12,633 nt of DNA from a bacterium (GTDB taxonomy: Bacteria; Chlamydiota; Chlamydiia; Chlamydiales; Rhabdochlamydiaceae), in NCBI GenBank assembly GCA_021802305.1, contig JAKAAD010000021.1, positions 1 through 12,633 of the forward strand, in the 5' to 3' direction. A model generated the notes under the pieces. It did no database searches. It was not told where the DNA came from and was given only the letters and a program-made list of their open reading frames with translations. The translations under genes and the position numbers were made by a program. Numbering within the stretch: position 1 is the first letter of the stretch; every line of letters begins with the position of its first letter. Below, piece after piece: positions 5,509 to 12,484 of the stretch.

Positions 5509-8500
5509 ATGCTGCAATGGCTCCTTGCGCGACTGGATATCGCGCCATTTTTGAATGAGATTCGCAATGATAGGAGCAGCTTCCTTTCCTCCTTTTTTGC
5601 TAAAGCGTAAAAATGCGACAATGACGATTTCAGGTTTTTTTTCCTCATCGTCGGAAAATCCTATCCCTCCGAACCAAGCATGATTCCGTATGGTAGCAAC
5701 ACTTGCTACGTCGATAGTCTGTTTATATTTATACTCCGCAGTTCCCGATTTTCCAGGGATATGTTTATGAAGATCGAGATAGGTACGGCGCCATTCAGGA
5801 TGTTTGGAAAAGCAATGGATTGCTTTGGGTCTTGCTTTCCCCTTTTCTCCACTAGTCACTCTGTGCATAGAACGCAAAAGATAGGAACGGACTTCTTTAG
5901 GCATATCGATCTTGCGCAGAAGTTCAGTGCCGCCGTAGAGCATATAGGGAGAAGAGACTAAGGGCTCTGCTGTTGCAAAGAGGGCAAAGGGAATTCCCAA
6001 GAGTTGGAGAGGCTCTTTAAATAAAGTGGGAGGTGCATAAAAGAGGGAGGTATCCAAAAGAGCCGGTTCTCTCCCGCTCATGTGAACAAGGAGATGCGGG
6101 CGAAAAATCTCTCCGCCATTTGCAAAGGCAGAAAGCATGATAGCCGTTTGCAGAGGAGTGACAAGAAGAGAATGTTGCCCAATGGCAAATGCATAGAGCC
6201 CTGACGGATTGATGTGTAGATCATCGGGCAATAATCCAGGATTTTCTCCTGGAAGATCGATTCCCGTTTTTTCGCCAAAGCCGAGTGTTTTTGTGGCGTG
6301 CACAATCTGTTTTGGACTAGGCAAGTAGTCGGCGGCAAGGAGAGAAAAATAGGTGTTGCTCGATTGTTCAATGGCACGTGCGAGATCGAGGAGACCCATG
6401 GGATAGAGGCTCCGTGGCAATACCCCATTTTTATAGAGGCGACGAATCGGTTTGCCATCAACTGTCGTTCCGAGAACCTGCTTGAGATCCATATGACGAG
6501 AAGGGTGACTTTCATCGTTAAATGTGAAGGGATTGAGATCTTCGTTCTGAGCTCCAGCCACTTGGAGTTTTTTGTATCGCTCCATGAGAGCTTGATAAGC
6601 AATGGCAAGTTTAAAGATAGATCCTTGAGGCGCTGATTGGCGATAAGCAAAGGATTGCATATAGCTGTAGCCATATTCAGGATAAAAAGCGGCTGCAAGA
6701 TCTTGGAGGCTGTTCCCCCATTGATAAGAACCATACAGTGGAAGGTTGAGCTCGGAAAAGTTGCGCATGGTTTGGAAAAAGGAGATGCCCTCTTCCAATG
6801 AGAGGGAAGAAAGAATGGAAGAGAGCGCCTTTTTTTCTATCTGATGTTCGCGAATGTGCATTGCACATTCTAGGTATGGTAGCAGCGATGCGTCATCGTG
6901 TGTTTCTCCCGTAAGCCATGCATGTAAAAGAGGCAAGCGATGACGCGCCCAAAAAGCTTCAAATAGCGATCGCTCTTGCATCTCTAAATAATCTGTGTAG
7001 GGACGCGCATAAGTCTTTTTTTCTTGTTCTTCTGCACGTTTTTGTTTGAGAAATGTTTTAAAATGTTCTTTTCGCCATGTAGCAAATTCTCTTTCTCGAA
7101 ATACAGGAGCGATCGTTTTCTTTAGAGTATGGAGCAAAGCATTCACTTGTTGCGTCAAGGTAAAGTACTGTGCGAGCGATAATCCACCTATACGACTAAG
7201 TAGTTCAGGAGAGAAGCGTTCTGCATCCACAAAGAGGCGACAAAGATCTATGGCTAACATTTTGTCGCGGTTATAGGGAATAGAGGCCAACGTTTTCCCC
7301 AGAGTGTTTTGCATATATGCAAAGGAACCTCCAATGCGTAGAAGCACTGTTTTTTTCTCCTGTGCAGAGAGAGTTTTGTGTGGAAAGTGATCTGGGAATA
7401 AGAGATCCATGGCTGCTGCGTAGAATTCAGGTTGAACAAGCGCGCGTAGCTCTTCTGCCACATGCTGCACGGCACATGCGGTTTGAAGGGTATGCATTTT
7501 TTCTATTGCATTTCGTACTTTGCATTCTTGTGAAAGAATGGCATCGAGATAGCGTTCAAATGTGAGAGTTACTGCCTCATCATAAAACGCGCCTTTCTGA
7601 AATCGCTCTCGCTCTAAAGGCCGAATTCCATCCCATACAACCTGCACGAGTGATCTGCCTTCCAACCAGCGAGTAACGGCAGGAGTTTTTGCCACAAAAT
7701 CGTTGGGATCAAAACGTGGATAGGAGGCAAGCGCAAGAATTTCTCCTGTATTTGGATCCAAAGCGACAATGGCGCCTCCGCGTATCCATGGCGTTGAGAG
7801 TAGCGGCATTCCATCGGAACCTCTCTCCTCGCGTAAAACTTCGTATTCTGTAAGGAGTTGTTCTGCATATTTTTGCAATTCAACAGAAAGAGATAAGGTA
7901 ATTTGTTCTCCGGCAATGGAATGCTTGGCTCCCGGTAAAGAGCCGAGAGGATTGCCGCGAAAGTCGACTTCGACCTGCTGCTTGCCGCGGTAGCCTCTCA
8001 GTTCTTTATCATAAGCAAGCTCAATACCCATTTTCCCAATATCATCGCGGTGCGTGTAGGCCTTTTCTTCCAGTTCTGCAAGCCTTTCGCGCACTTCCAG
8101 AGGATCTTGGTATCCTTTGAGGAGAATAGGGGCGCTCCCTTCATCTCGTTCGCTCACATAAGTTCTCAAATTTCGTTGTTCTTGCAAGATAGCCTGGTAT
8201 TCTTGCGCATTGATTGCTCCCATATAGCCCACAATATGGGAAGCCACGCGCCCTTGGGGATAGATGCGTTGCAATCCCTTTTCTGCATGCACACCCGGCC
8301 AATCTTTTTCTGCGATTTTTAGCCATGCATACTGCTGTTCCGTGAGGTCAGTTTTGATTGCAAATGAAGTATGAGGAAAAAGAGCAGCCTTTGCATGAAT
8401 GAAATCCTCCACTTCTTCTGCATGGAGATCGAGCTTCTTTCCAATCATTTTTGCCAATTCCTGAATGTAGGAGAGTCGTGAAAAATGGCGCTGTCTTTTG

Positions 8501-8781
8501 CCATTCTTATCTTTCATCCACTGGATCTTCGGTATTTGTGCGATGTCAGCATAGCGAATGCAGGCGTTATATACGACTTTATTGGTTGCTAGAGGAATCT
8601 GAAATCGATCGAGAATGGGCCCGCGCTCTACAGGATTGATCGTTGTGCGACGTCCGGCATGGATGGCCTTTTCGATAAATTGCGGGCGTTGGATAGTGCT
8701 GAGATACCAAACTCGCGCCAATATGCAGGCAAATCCGCATAAGATGACGATGAGGATGCGATGCACGCGCTTATGTACCAT
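5464..8781 (-). CDS. pbp2: Penicillin-binding protein 2, chlamydial long form
   Basis: This class B transpeptidase has 1105 residues from ATG 8781. It cross-links peptidoglycan stem peptides and in Chlamydiae works at the division septum. Order: a short basic N-terminus and one membrane anchor (about 9-27); dimerisation domain with VERGPILDR (51-59) and RIYPQGRVASHIVGYMG (172-188); the GGAIVALDPNTGEILALASYPRFDPNDF lead-in (335-362); then about 340 residues rich in charged helices; then the transpeptidase motifs SIFK (Ser721, Lys724), SSN (807-809) and KSGT (1011-1014). E. coli PBP2 is about 630 residues, so the excess is mostly the block before the active Ser. Long PBP2 proteins of this kind are known in Chlamydia. 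The start at 8781 is supported by AAAGG seven bases upstream and by a promoter that lies downstream of the next ATG at 8868. It overlaps the UDP-xylose synthase gene at the 3' end. Confidence 0.93.
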   Translation of the reverse strand: MVHKRVHRILIVILCGFACILARVWYLSTIQRPQFIEKAIHAGRRTTINPVERGPILDRFQIPLATNKVVYNACIRYADIAQIPKIQWMKDKNGKRQRHFSRLSYIQELAKMIGKKLDLHAEEVEDFIHAKAALFPHTSFAIKTDLTEQQYAWLKIAEKDWPGVHAEKGLQRIYPQGRVASHIVGYMGAINAQEYQAILQEQRNLRTYVSERDEGSAPILLKGYQDPLEVRERLAELEEKAYTHRDDIGKMGIELAYDKELRGYRGKQQVEVDFRGNPLGSLPGAKHSIAGEQITLSLSVELQKYAEQLLTEYEVLREERGSDGMPLLSTPWIRGGAIVALDPNTGEILALASYPRFDPNDFVAKTPAVTRWLEGRSLVQVVWDGIRPLERERFQKGAFYDEAVTLTFERYLDAILSQECKVRNAIEKMHTLQTACAVQHVAEELRALVQPEFYAAAMDLLFPDHFPHKTLSAQEKKTVLLRIGGSFAYMQNTLGKTLASIPYNRDKMLAIDLCRLFVDAERFSPELLSRIGGLSLAQYFTLTQQVNALLHTLKKTIAPVFREREFATWRKEHFKTFLKQKRAEEQEKKTYARPYTDYLEMQERSLFEAFWARHRLPLLHAWLTGETHDDASLLPYLECAMHIREHQIEKKALSSILSSLSLEEGISFFQTMRNFSELNLPLYGSYQWGNSLQDLAAAFYPEYGYSYMQSFAYRQSAPQGSIFKLAIAYQALMERYKKLQVAGAQNEDLNPFTFNDESHPSRHMDLKQVLGTTVDGKPIRRLYKNGVLPRSLYPMGLLDLARAIEQSSNTYFSLLAADYLPSPKQIVHATKTLGFGEKTGIDLPGENPGLLPDDLHINPSGLYAFAIGQHSLLVTPLQTAIMLSAFANGGEIFRPHLLVHMSGREPALLDTSLFYAPPTLFKEPLQLLGIPFALFATAEPLVSSPYMLYGGTELLRKIDMPKEVRSYLLRSMHRVTSGEKGKARPKAIHCFSKHPEWRRTYLDLHKHIPGKSGTAEYKYKQTIDVASVATIRNHAWFGGIGFSDDEEKKPEIVIVAFLRFSKKGGKEAAPIIANLIQKWRDIQSRKEPLQHSGIKDSGKIVDRTL

Positions 8782-8813
8782 GATACTGCCTTTAGATAGA
8801 ATATTGCCTTCTA

Positions 8814-8843
8814 TTATTAAGGTGAGCAGGTCGTTAAAGTCAA
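8814..8843 (-). promoter_or_regulatory. Promoter of pbp2
   Basis: On the minus strand TTGACT (8843-8838), an 18-base spacer and TAATAA (8819-8814) make a good housekeeping-type promoter. The transcript would start near 8807, about 25 bases before ATG 8781, which settles the start codon choice for pbp2. Confidence 0.6.
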
Positions 8844-9015
8844 AATCAGCAGTTTTTCGCATCGCCATGCAGATGAATTGCGAGACAAAAAGCTGATTTT
8901 TAAGAAATGATTTTACATAGATTTTCTACAGGATTAGTGGTATTGAAATGATCATCAATAAGGCCTATGTTATGGGTATTGACTGTGAGCGCGCCCAGCC
9001 CTTTTTCGTGCTGCT
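8844..9015. other. Gene-free gap where ompA lies in Chlamydia
   Basis: No gene is seen between the pbp2 promoter and the proximal tRNA-Gly promoter. In Chlamydia trachomatis the major outer membrane protein gene ompA sits between pbpB and the tRNA-Gly/rpsB unit. Here the interval holds at most a second promoter-like pair, TTGAAA (8943-8948), 17 bases, TATGTT (8966-8971), pointing toward the tRNA. Confidence 0.55.
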
Positions 9016-9043
9016 TTGAAAAAAAATGGAAGGACGCTAAAAT
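9016..9043 (+). promoter_or_regulatory. Promoter of the tRNA-Gly/rpsB operon
   Basis: TTGAAA (9016-9021), 16 bases, then TAAAAT (9038-9043). Initiation would fall near 9050, about four bases before the mature 5' end of tRNA-Gly. No terminator is visible after the tRNA, so rpsB may be read from this promoter too. Confidence 0.6.
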
Positions 9044-9053
9044 GCTTGGAGCT

Positions 9054-9124
9054 GCGCCTGTAGTTCAATGGTAGAACAGTAGCCTTCCAAGCTACTTGTG
9101 TCAGTTCGATTCTGATCAGGCGCT
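9054..9124 (+). tRNA. tRNA-Gly (anticodon UCC)
   Basis: A full cloverleaf can be drawn over 71 bases: acceptor GCGCCTG (9054-9060) with CAGGCGC (9117-9123), D stem GTTC/GAAC, anticodon stem GTAGC/GCTAC enclosing loop CTTCCAA (anticodon TCC), and a T arm with TTCGATT loop. The CCA end is not encoded. Position just before rpsB agrees with Chlamydia. Confidence 0.95.
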
Positions 9125-9150
9125 CAAATTTCACATGATTAACCAAGGCT

Positions 9151-9180
9151 GAAATCCTCCTCATACAGGAAAAGGGGGAT
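9151..9180 (+). promoter_or_regulatory. Possible leader hairpin before rpsB
   Basis: AATCCTCCT (ending about 9160) can pair with AGGGGGAT (9173-9180), giving about eight pairs including one G-U. It lies 26 bases before the rpsB start and would hide a purine-rich stretch that could serve as a false ribosome binding site for ATG 9179 (out of frame with rpsB). A leader controlling rpsB, as known for S2 autoregulation in other bacteria, is only inferred. Confidence 0.25.
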
Positions 9181-9206
9181 GCCGCTGTCAAACAAAGGGA
9201 CAAAGC

Positions 9207-10016
9207 TTGGCACAAGAACAAGAAACCACCATAACGATCAAAGATCTGTTAGAAGCAGGAGCCCATTACGGGCATCAAAAAAACCGTTGGAATCCCAAAA
9301 TGAAGCGATTCATTTTTGAGGAGAGAAACGGCATTGATATTATAGACCTCGCAAAAACGATGCAGCAAATCCGAAGCGGCATAGAATTCGTGAAGGGCAT
9401 CGTGAAAAAACACAAATCCATCCTTTTCGTCGGTACGAAAAAGCAGGCAAAGAGCGTGGTGAGCGAGTGCGCAGAAAAGGCAGGAGAATTCTATGTTTCC
9501 GAGCGATGGCTTGGAGGCACGTTGACAAATTTGGTGACGATTCGCCAATCCGTCAAGACGCTAGAGCGCATAGAAAAGAAAATCGCAATCGGCGGAGAAG
9601 AGCTTACGAAAAAAGAAAGATCGCTTCTTTCCAAGGAACAAGCCAAGCTCGAAAGGAATCTCTCTGGCATTCGAGCAATGCGCAAGCCCCCTGGGTTGGT
9701 GATCATTGTGGATCCAAGCCACGAGCACATTGCAGTTGCAGAAGCAAAAAAGTTGGGCATACCGATCCTTGCTTTAGTGGACACCAATTGTGATCCCGAT
9801 CCCATTGACCACGTCATTGCATGTAACGACGATGCTCTCAAGAGCATTAAATTGATTTTGCAGACAATTACGCAGGCGATTGTGCATTGTAAAGAAGAGC
9901 TCAATATCGTGCAGGAAAAAGAGGAAGTGGAAAAAGAGATGGTAGAGAAGGAGCACGAAGAACATCAAGAGTTCACGCAAGAGGAGGGGAATGATGACAA
10001 CGAAAAGCACGTCTGA
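9207..10016 (+). CDS. rpsB: 30S ribosomal protein S2
   Basis: S2 is a 30S subunit protein located between head and body, needed for S1 binding. The 269 residues show IKDLLEAGAHYGHQ (11-24), RWNPKMKRFIFEERNGIDIIDL near 27-48, LFVGTKKQAK (73-82), the RWLGGTLTN block near 99-107, and the C-terminal PGLVIIVDPSHE and IPILALVDTNCDPD segments. A highly charged tail (about 228-269, Glu and Lys rich) goes beyond the core and may be a coiled or disordered extension. The start is TTG at 9207, served by AAAGGGA eight bases upstream; no ATG or GTG in frame fits better. The last 26 bases overlap tsf in another frame, so the two are likely translated in a coupled way. Confidence 0.97.
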   Translation: MAQEQETTITIKDLLEAGAHYGHQKNRWNPKMKRFIFEERNGIDIIDLAKTMQQIRSGIEFVKGIVKKHKSILFVGTKKQAKSVVSECAEKAGEFYVSERWLGGTLTNLVTIRQSVKTLERIEKKIAIGGEELTKKERSLLSKEQAKLERNLSGIRAMRKPPGLVIIVDPSHEHIAVAEAKKLGIPILALVDTNCDPDPIDHVIACNDDALKSIKLILQTITQAIVHCKEELNIVQEKEEVEKEMVEKEHEEHQEFTQEEGNDDNEKHV

Positions 10017-10839
10017 GCTCGTTAAAGAATTGCGCGAACGCACAGGCGTAGGCATGGGCAAGTGCAAAGATGCGTTAGACAAAGCACGGGGGAACATGGA
10101 TAAAGCCATTGAGATTCTGAGAAAGGAAGGGCTTGCTTCTGCTGTGAAAAAAGAAGGTCGTGCAGCGACAGAAGGATTGATTGGCTGTGGAGAAAGTAAA
10201 GATGCAATTTCAATGGTCGAAGTCAATTCTGAAACGGATTTTGTTGCACAAAACGAACAGTTTAAAGAGTTTGTAGCAGAAGTTGCCCATGTTGCTGCAA
10301 CGAAAAAATCCCCGTCACTAGAAAAACTCTTGCAAGAGCCTTCTCAAAAAGATACATCGCTCACGTTGGATCAGCGACGATCTCTTGTTGTACAAAAATT
10401 AGGAGAAAACATTCGGGTCAAAAGAGTGCACATCATCCCTAAATCTGCCGATCACTCCATTGGCACGTATATGCACATGGGAGGGAAAATCGTTGCTGCG
10501 GTCGTTCTTGCAGGAGCGGCCGGACAAGAAGCTTTTGCGCGTGAGATTGCAATGCATACAGCTGCTGCCGATCCACTGTACCTGAAGGAGATCCCCTCAG
10601 AAGTGCGTGCAAAAGAAGAAGAAATCGCCCGCAGTCAAGTGGTAGGAAAGCCCCCGGAAATTGCAGCAAAGATTGTGCAAAATAAGGTGCAGCTCTTCTG
10701 TAGTGAAATGTGCTTGCTGTACCAACCATTCATCAAAGATCCCAAGGTAACCATTGCACAGCTCATAGAGCAAGAAAGCAAACGCTTAGGAAAGCCTCTT
10801 GTGGTAGAGGCGTTTTATCGTTGGAAGGTAGAAGGGTAA
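9991..10839 (+). CDS. tsf: Elongation factor Ts
   Basis: EF-Ts reloads EF-Tu with GTP. The 282-residue length equals that of Chlamydia EF-Ts. Seen: an N-terminal UBA-like domain with LVKELRERTGVGMGKCKDAL (10-29), the TDFVAQNEQF motif (82-91) that contacts EF-Tu, and two core repeats with the HMGGKIVAAVVL segment at about 161-172 and VVEAFYRWKVEG at the end. The start is one of two tandem ATG codons (9991 or 9994); GGAGG at 9983-9987 suits 9994 slightly better. The gene overlaps the end of rpsB and is seven bases from pyrH. Confidence 0.97.
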   Translation: MMTTKSTSELVKELRERTGVGMGKCKDALDKARGNMDKAIEILRKEGLASAVKKEGRAATEGLIGCGESKDAISMVEVNSETDFVAQNEQFKEFVAEVAHVAATKKSPSLEKLLQEPSQKDTSLTLDQRRSLVVQKLGENIRVKRVHIIPKSADHSIGTYMHMGGKIVAAVVLAGAAGQEAFAREIAMHTAAADPLYLKEIPSEVRAKEEEIARSQVVGKPPEIAAKIVQNKVQLFCSEMCLLYQPFIKDPKVTIAQLIEQESKRLGKPLVVEAFYRWKVEG

Positions 10840-10846
10840 GGGTTTT

Positions 10847-11572
10847 GTGGGATCTCCTAGATACAAAAGAGTGCTTCTCAAGCTCTCTGGAGAAGCACTC
10901 ATGGGAGAGCAAACATTTGGGATTGAGCAAGCGGCTTGCCACAAGATTGCAGTAGCATTGAAACAAGTTGCTGATCTAAACGTACAAATGGCTCTCGTAG
11001 TGGGCGGAGGGAATATCTTCCGCGGGCATCAGGGAGAGGCATTTGGCTTTGCAAGAACTCCTGCAGATCACATCGGAATGCTGGCAACTGTCATTAACGG
11101 CATCATTCTCTATCAAAGTTTAGAAAAGCTTGGAGTGAAATGCCGCGTCATGAGTGCCTTTGATACTGATACAATGGTAGAAACGTACAATTGGGCGCAT
11201 GCGCTGCAAGCACTTGAGCAAGGCATCTGCACGATTTTCGTTGGAGGCACGGGAAATCCCTACTTCACGACGGATTCTGCTGCCGCGCTGCGCGCAAGTG
11301 AAATCCATGCAGAAGTGCTATTTAAAGGGACAAAAGTAGCAGGCGTGTACGACGAAGATCCTGTAAAAAATCCAAAAGCCAAAAAGTACTCTCATCTCAC
11401 CTATGAAGAAGTCTTGCTTCGCAAATTAAACGTGATGGATGCAACAGCGATTGCCTTATGTAGAGAAAATCGCATTCCCATTTGCGTGTTTGACCTTTTC
11501 GAGAGCGATATTATCTATCGTGCGATCATGGGAGAGAGTGTGGGAACCTTAGTATCAGGAGATGCAAAATGA
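10847..11572 (+). CDS. pyrH: UMP kinase
   Basis: PyrH phosphorylates UMP to UDP with ATP, a step in pyrimidine nucleotide supply, and is a hexameric amino acid kinase family member. The 241 residues include KLSGEALMG (12-20), the glycine-rich GGGNIFRG (53-60), TPADHIGMLATVING (71-85), and GTGNPYFTTDSAAALRASE near 135-153, all typical. The start codon is GTG at 10847 with AAGG a few bases upstream. It overlaps frr by four bases (ATGA), which points to coupled translation within one operon. Confidence 0.97.
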   Translation: MGSPRYKRVLLKLSGEALMGEQTFGIEQAACHKIAVALKQVADLNVQMALVVGGGNIFRGHQGEAFGFARTPADHIGMLATVINGIILYQSLEKLGVKCRVMSAFDTDTMVETYNWAHALQALEQGICTIFVGGTGNPYFTTDSAAALRASEIHAEVLFKGTKVAGVYDEDPVKNPKAKKYSHLTYEEVLLRKLNVMDATAIALCRENRIPICVFDLFESDIIYRAIMGESVGTLVSGDAK

Positions 11573-12120
11573 GTGTTGCAAAACAAGCCAAACAACAAAT
11601 GGATAATGTGATTGAGTTTTTCAAAAACGAACTCAAAACTCTGCGCACCGGACGCGCCAATACAGCTCTACTTGACGGTGTAAGCGTTGAAGTCTATGGA
11701 ACCCAAATGCGCATCAAAGAATTAGCTTCTGTGAGTACTCCAGAACCACGTCAAATCCTCATTACTCCCTTTGATCCGCAAACAGCAGGACCGATAGCCA
11801 AGAGCATTGAAAAAGCCAACCTTAACCTACTTCCCATCGTGGAAAAACAAATGATTCGCATTAACGTCCCTCCGATGGATGAATCTATGCGCAAGACCAT
11901 TGTAAAACAGGGGAAAGAAAAAAAAGAGAAGGCCCTTGTATCAATCCGTGAAGTGCGAAGAAAGTTTAATGAAATGGCTCGTAAGCAAAAAGCAGACGGA
12001 ACACTTACAGAAGACATCCTTAAGAAAGAAGAAAAATTGATTCAAGAACATACGGATCAGGCGTGCAAAGAGGTAGAGTCCTTATTTGCTGCGAAAGAGA
12101 AAGAGATTCTGACAATTTAG
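11569..12120 (+). CDS. frr: Ribosome recycling factor
   Basis: RRF splits post-termination ribosomes together with EF-G. The 183 residues fit the standard 185. Marks: LKTLRTGRANTALLDGVSVEVYG (about 22-44), the QILITPFDP segment, the IRINVPPMDESMRK region (about 97-110), and the C-terminal helix that returns along domain I. The start ATG overlaps the pyrH stop. It is the last protein gene of the operon; no strong terminator follows directly, and the next structure is the hairpin at 12172-12227. Confidence 0.96.
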   Translation: MSVAKQAKQQMDNVIEFFKNELKTLRTGRANTALLDGVSVEVYGTQMRIKELASVSTPEPRQILITPFDPQTAGPIAKSIEKANLNLLPIVEKQMIRINVPPMDESMRKTIVKQGKEKKEKALVSIREVRRKFNEMARKQKADGTLTEDILKKEEKLIQEHTDQACKEVESLFAAKEKEILTI

Positions 12121-12128
12121 AACCCAGC

Positions 12129-12157
12129 TTGTGAAAAACGAGAAACTGCATTATATT
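12129..12157 (+). promoter_or_regulatory. Candidate promoter of the tRNA-Glu/tRNA-Lys unit
   Basis: TTGTGA (12129-12134), 17 bases, then TATATT (12152-12157). Transcription would start near 12164, giving a leader of about 70 bases that contains the 20-bp hairpin before tRNA-Glu. Read-through from frr is an alternative source of the tRNAs. Confidence 0.4.
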
Positions 12158-12171
12158 TCAAAGCCTTGGAA

Positions 12172-12227
12172 ATTATTACTTCGCTAGTCAAGCAGATTGT
12201 CACTGGTTTGACTAGCGGAGTAATAAT
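12172..12227 (+). repeat. 20-bp inverted repeat (strong hairpin) before tRNA-Glu
   Basis: The left arm ATTATTACTTCGCTAGTCAA (12172-12191) pairs with 12208-12227 over 20 positions, 19 Watson-Crick and one U-G, around a 16-base loop. No T-run follows, so it is not a classic intrinsic terminator, and it ends eight bases before the mature tRNA-Glu. It could be an RNase III or other processing site in the tRNA precursor, or a remnant of a mobile sequence. Confidence 0.75.
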
Positions 12228-12235
12228 GATGATCC

Positions 12236-12310
12236 GGCCCCATCGTCTAGCCCGGTCCAGGACATCAGATTTTCATTCTGGTAACAGGGGTTCGAATCCC
12301 CTTGGGGTCA
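12236..12310 (+). tRNA. tRNA-Glu (anticodon UUC)
   Basis: 75 bases: acceptor GGCCCCA (12236-12242) with TGGGGTC (12303-12309, one G-U pair), anticodon stem TCAGA/TCTGG with loop TTTTCAT (anticodon TTC), and T arm AGGGG/CCCCT with loop TTCGAAT. In Chlamydiae tRNA-Glu is also needed for haem synthesis. CCA is not encoded. Confidence 0.95.
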
Positions 12311-12317
12311 ACATTTT

Positions 12318-12390
12318 GAGACTTTAGCTCAGTCGGTAGAGCACCTCACTTTTAATGAGGGGGTCGATGGTTCGAGTCCATCAAGTCTCA
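12318..12390 (+). tRNA. tRNA-Lys (anticodon UUU)
   Basis: 73 bases: acceptor GAGACTT (12318-12324) with AAGTCTC (12383-12389), D stem GCTC/GAGC, anticodon stem CCTCA/TGAGG with loop CTTTTAA (anticodon TTT), and T arm GATGG/CCATC with loop TTCGAGT. It lies seven bases after tRNA-Glu, so the two are probably cotranscribed. CCA is not encoded. Confidence 0.95.
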
Positions 12391-12404
12391 AATTTTTCGC
12401 AGAT

Positions 12405-12422
12405 AAAGACTAAGGCTTTTTT
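12405..12422 (+). terminator. Weak candidate terminator after tRNA-Lys
   Basis: AAAG (12405-12408) and CTTT (12416-12419) can pair around a seven-base loop and are followed by a run of T to 12422. The stem is short. A second possibility lies at 12451-12473, where ATGTCAA and TTGTCAT pair with one mismatch and six T follow. Confidence 0.3.
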
Positions 12423-12484
12423 CGGATTGAAGAGGGTTTTTGATTATTGAATGTCAACGAGTTGTCATTTTTTGAAAAAAAACC

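Noticed and set aside
8782..8868. 29-residue N-terminal extension of PBP2
   Set aside because: The pbp2 promoter lies within it, it lacks a ribosome binding site, and the membrane anchor begins after ATG 8781.
12208..12227. TTGACT in the right hairpin arm as a -35 box for tRNA-Glu
   Set aside because: The only -10-like sequence is eight bases away, far too close, and the tRNA begins too soon after it.
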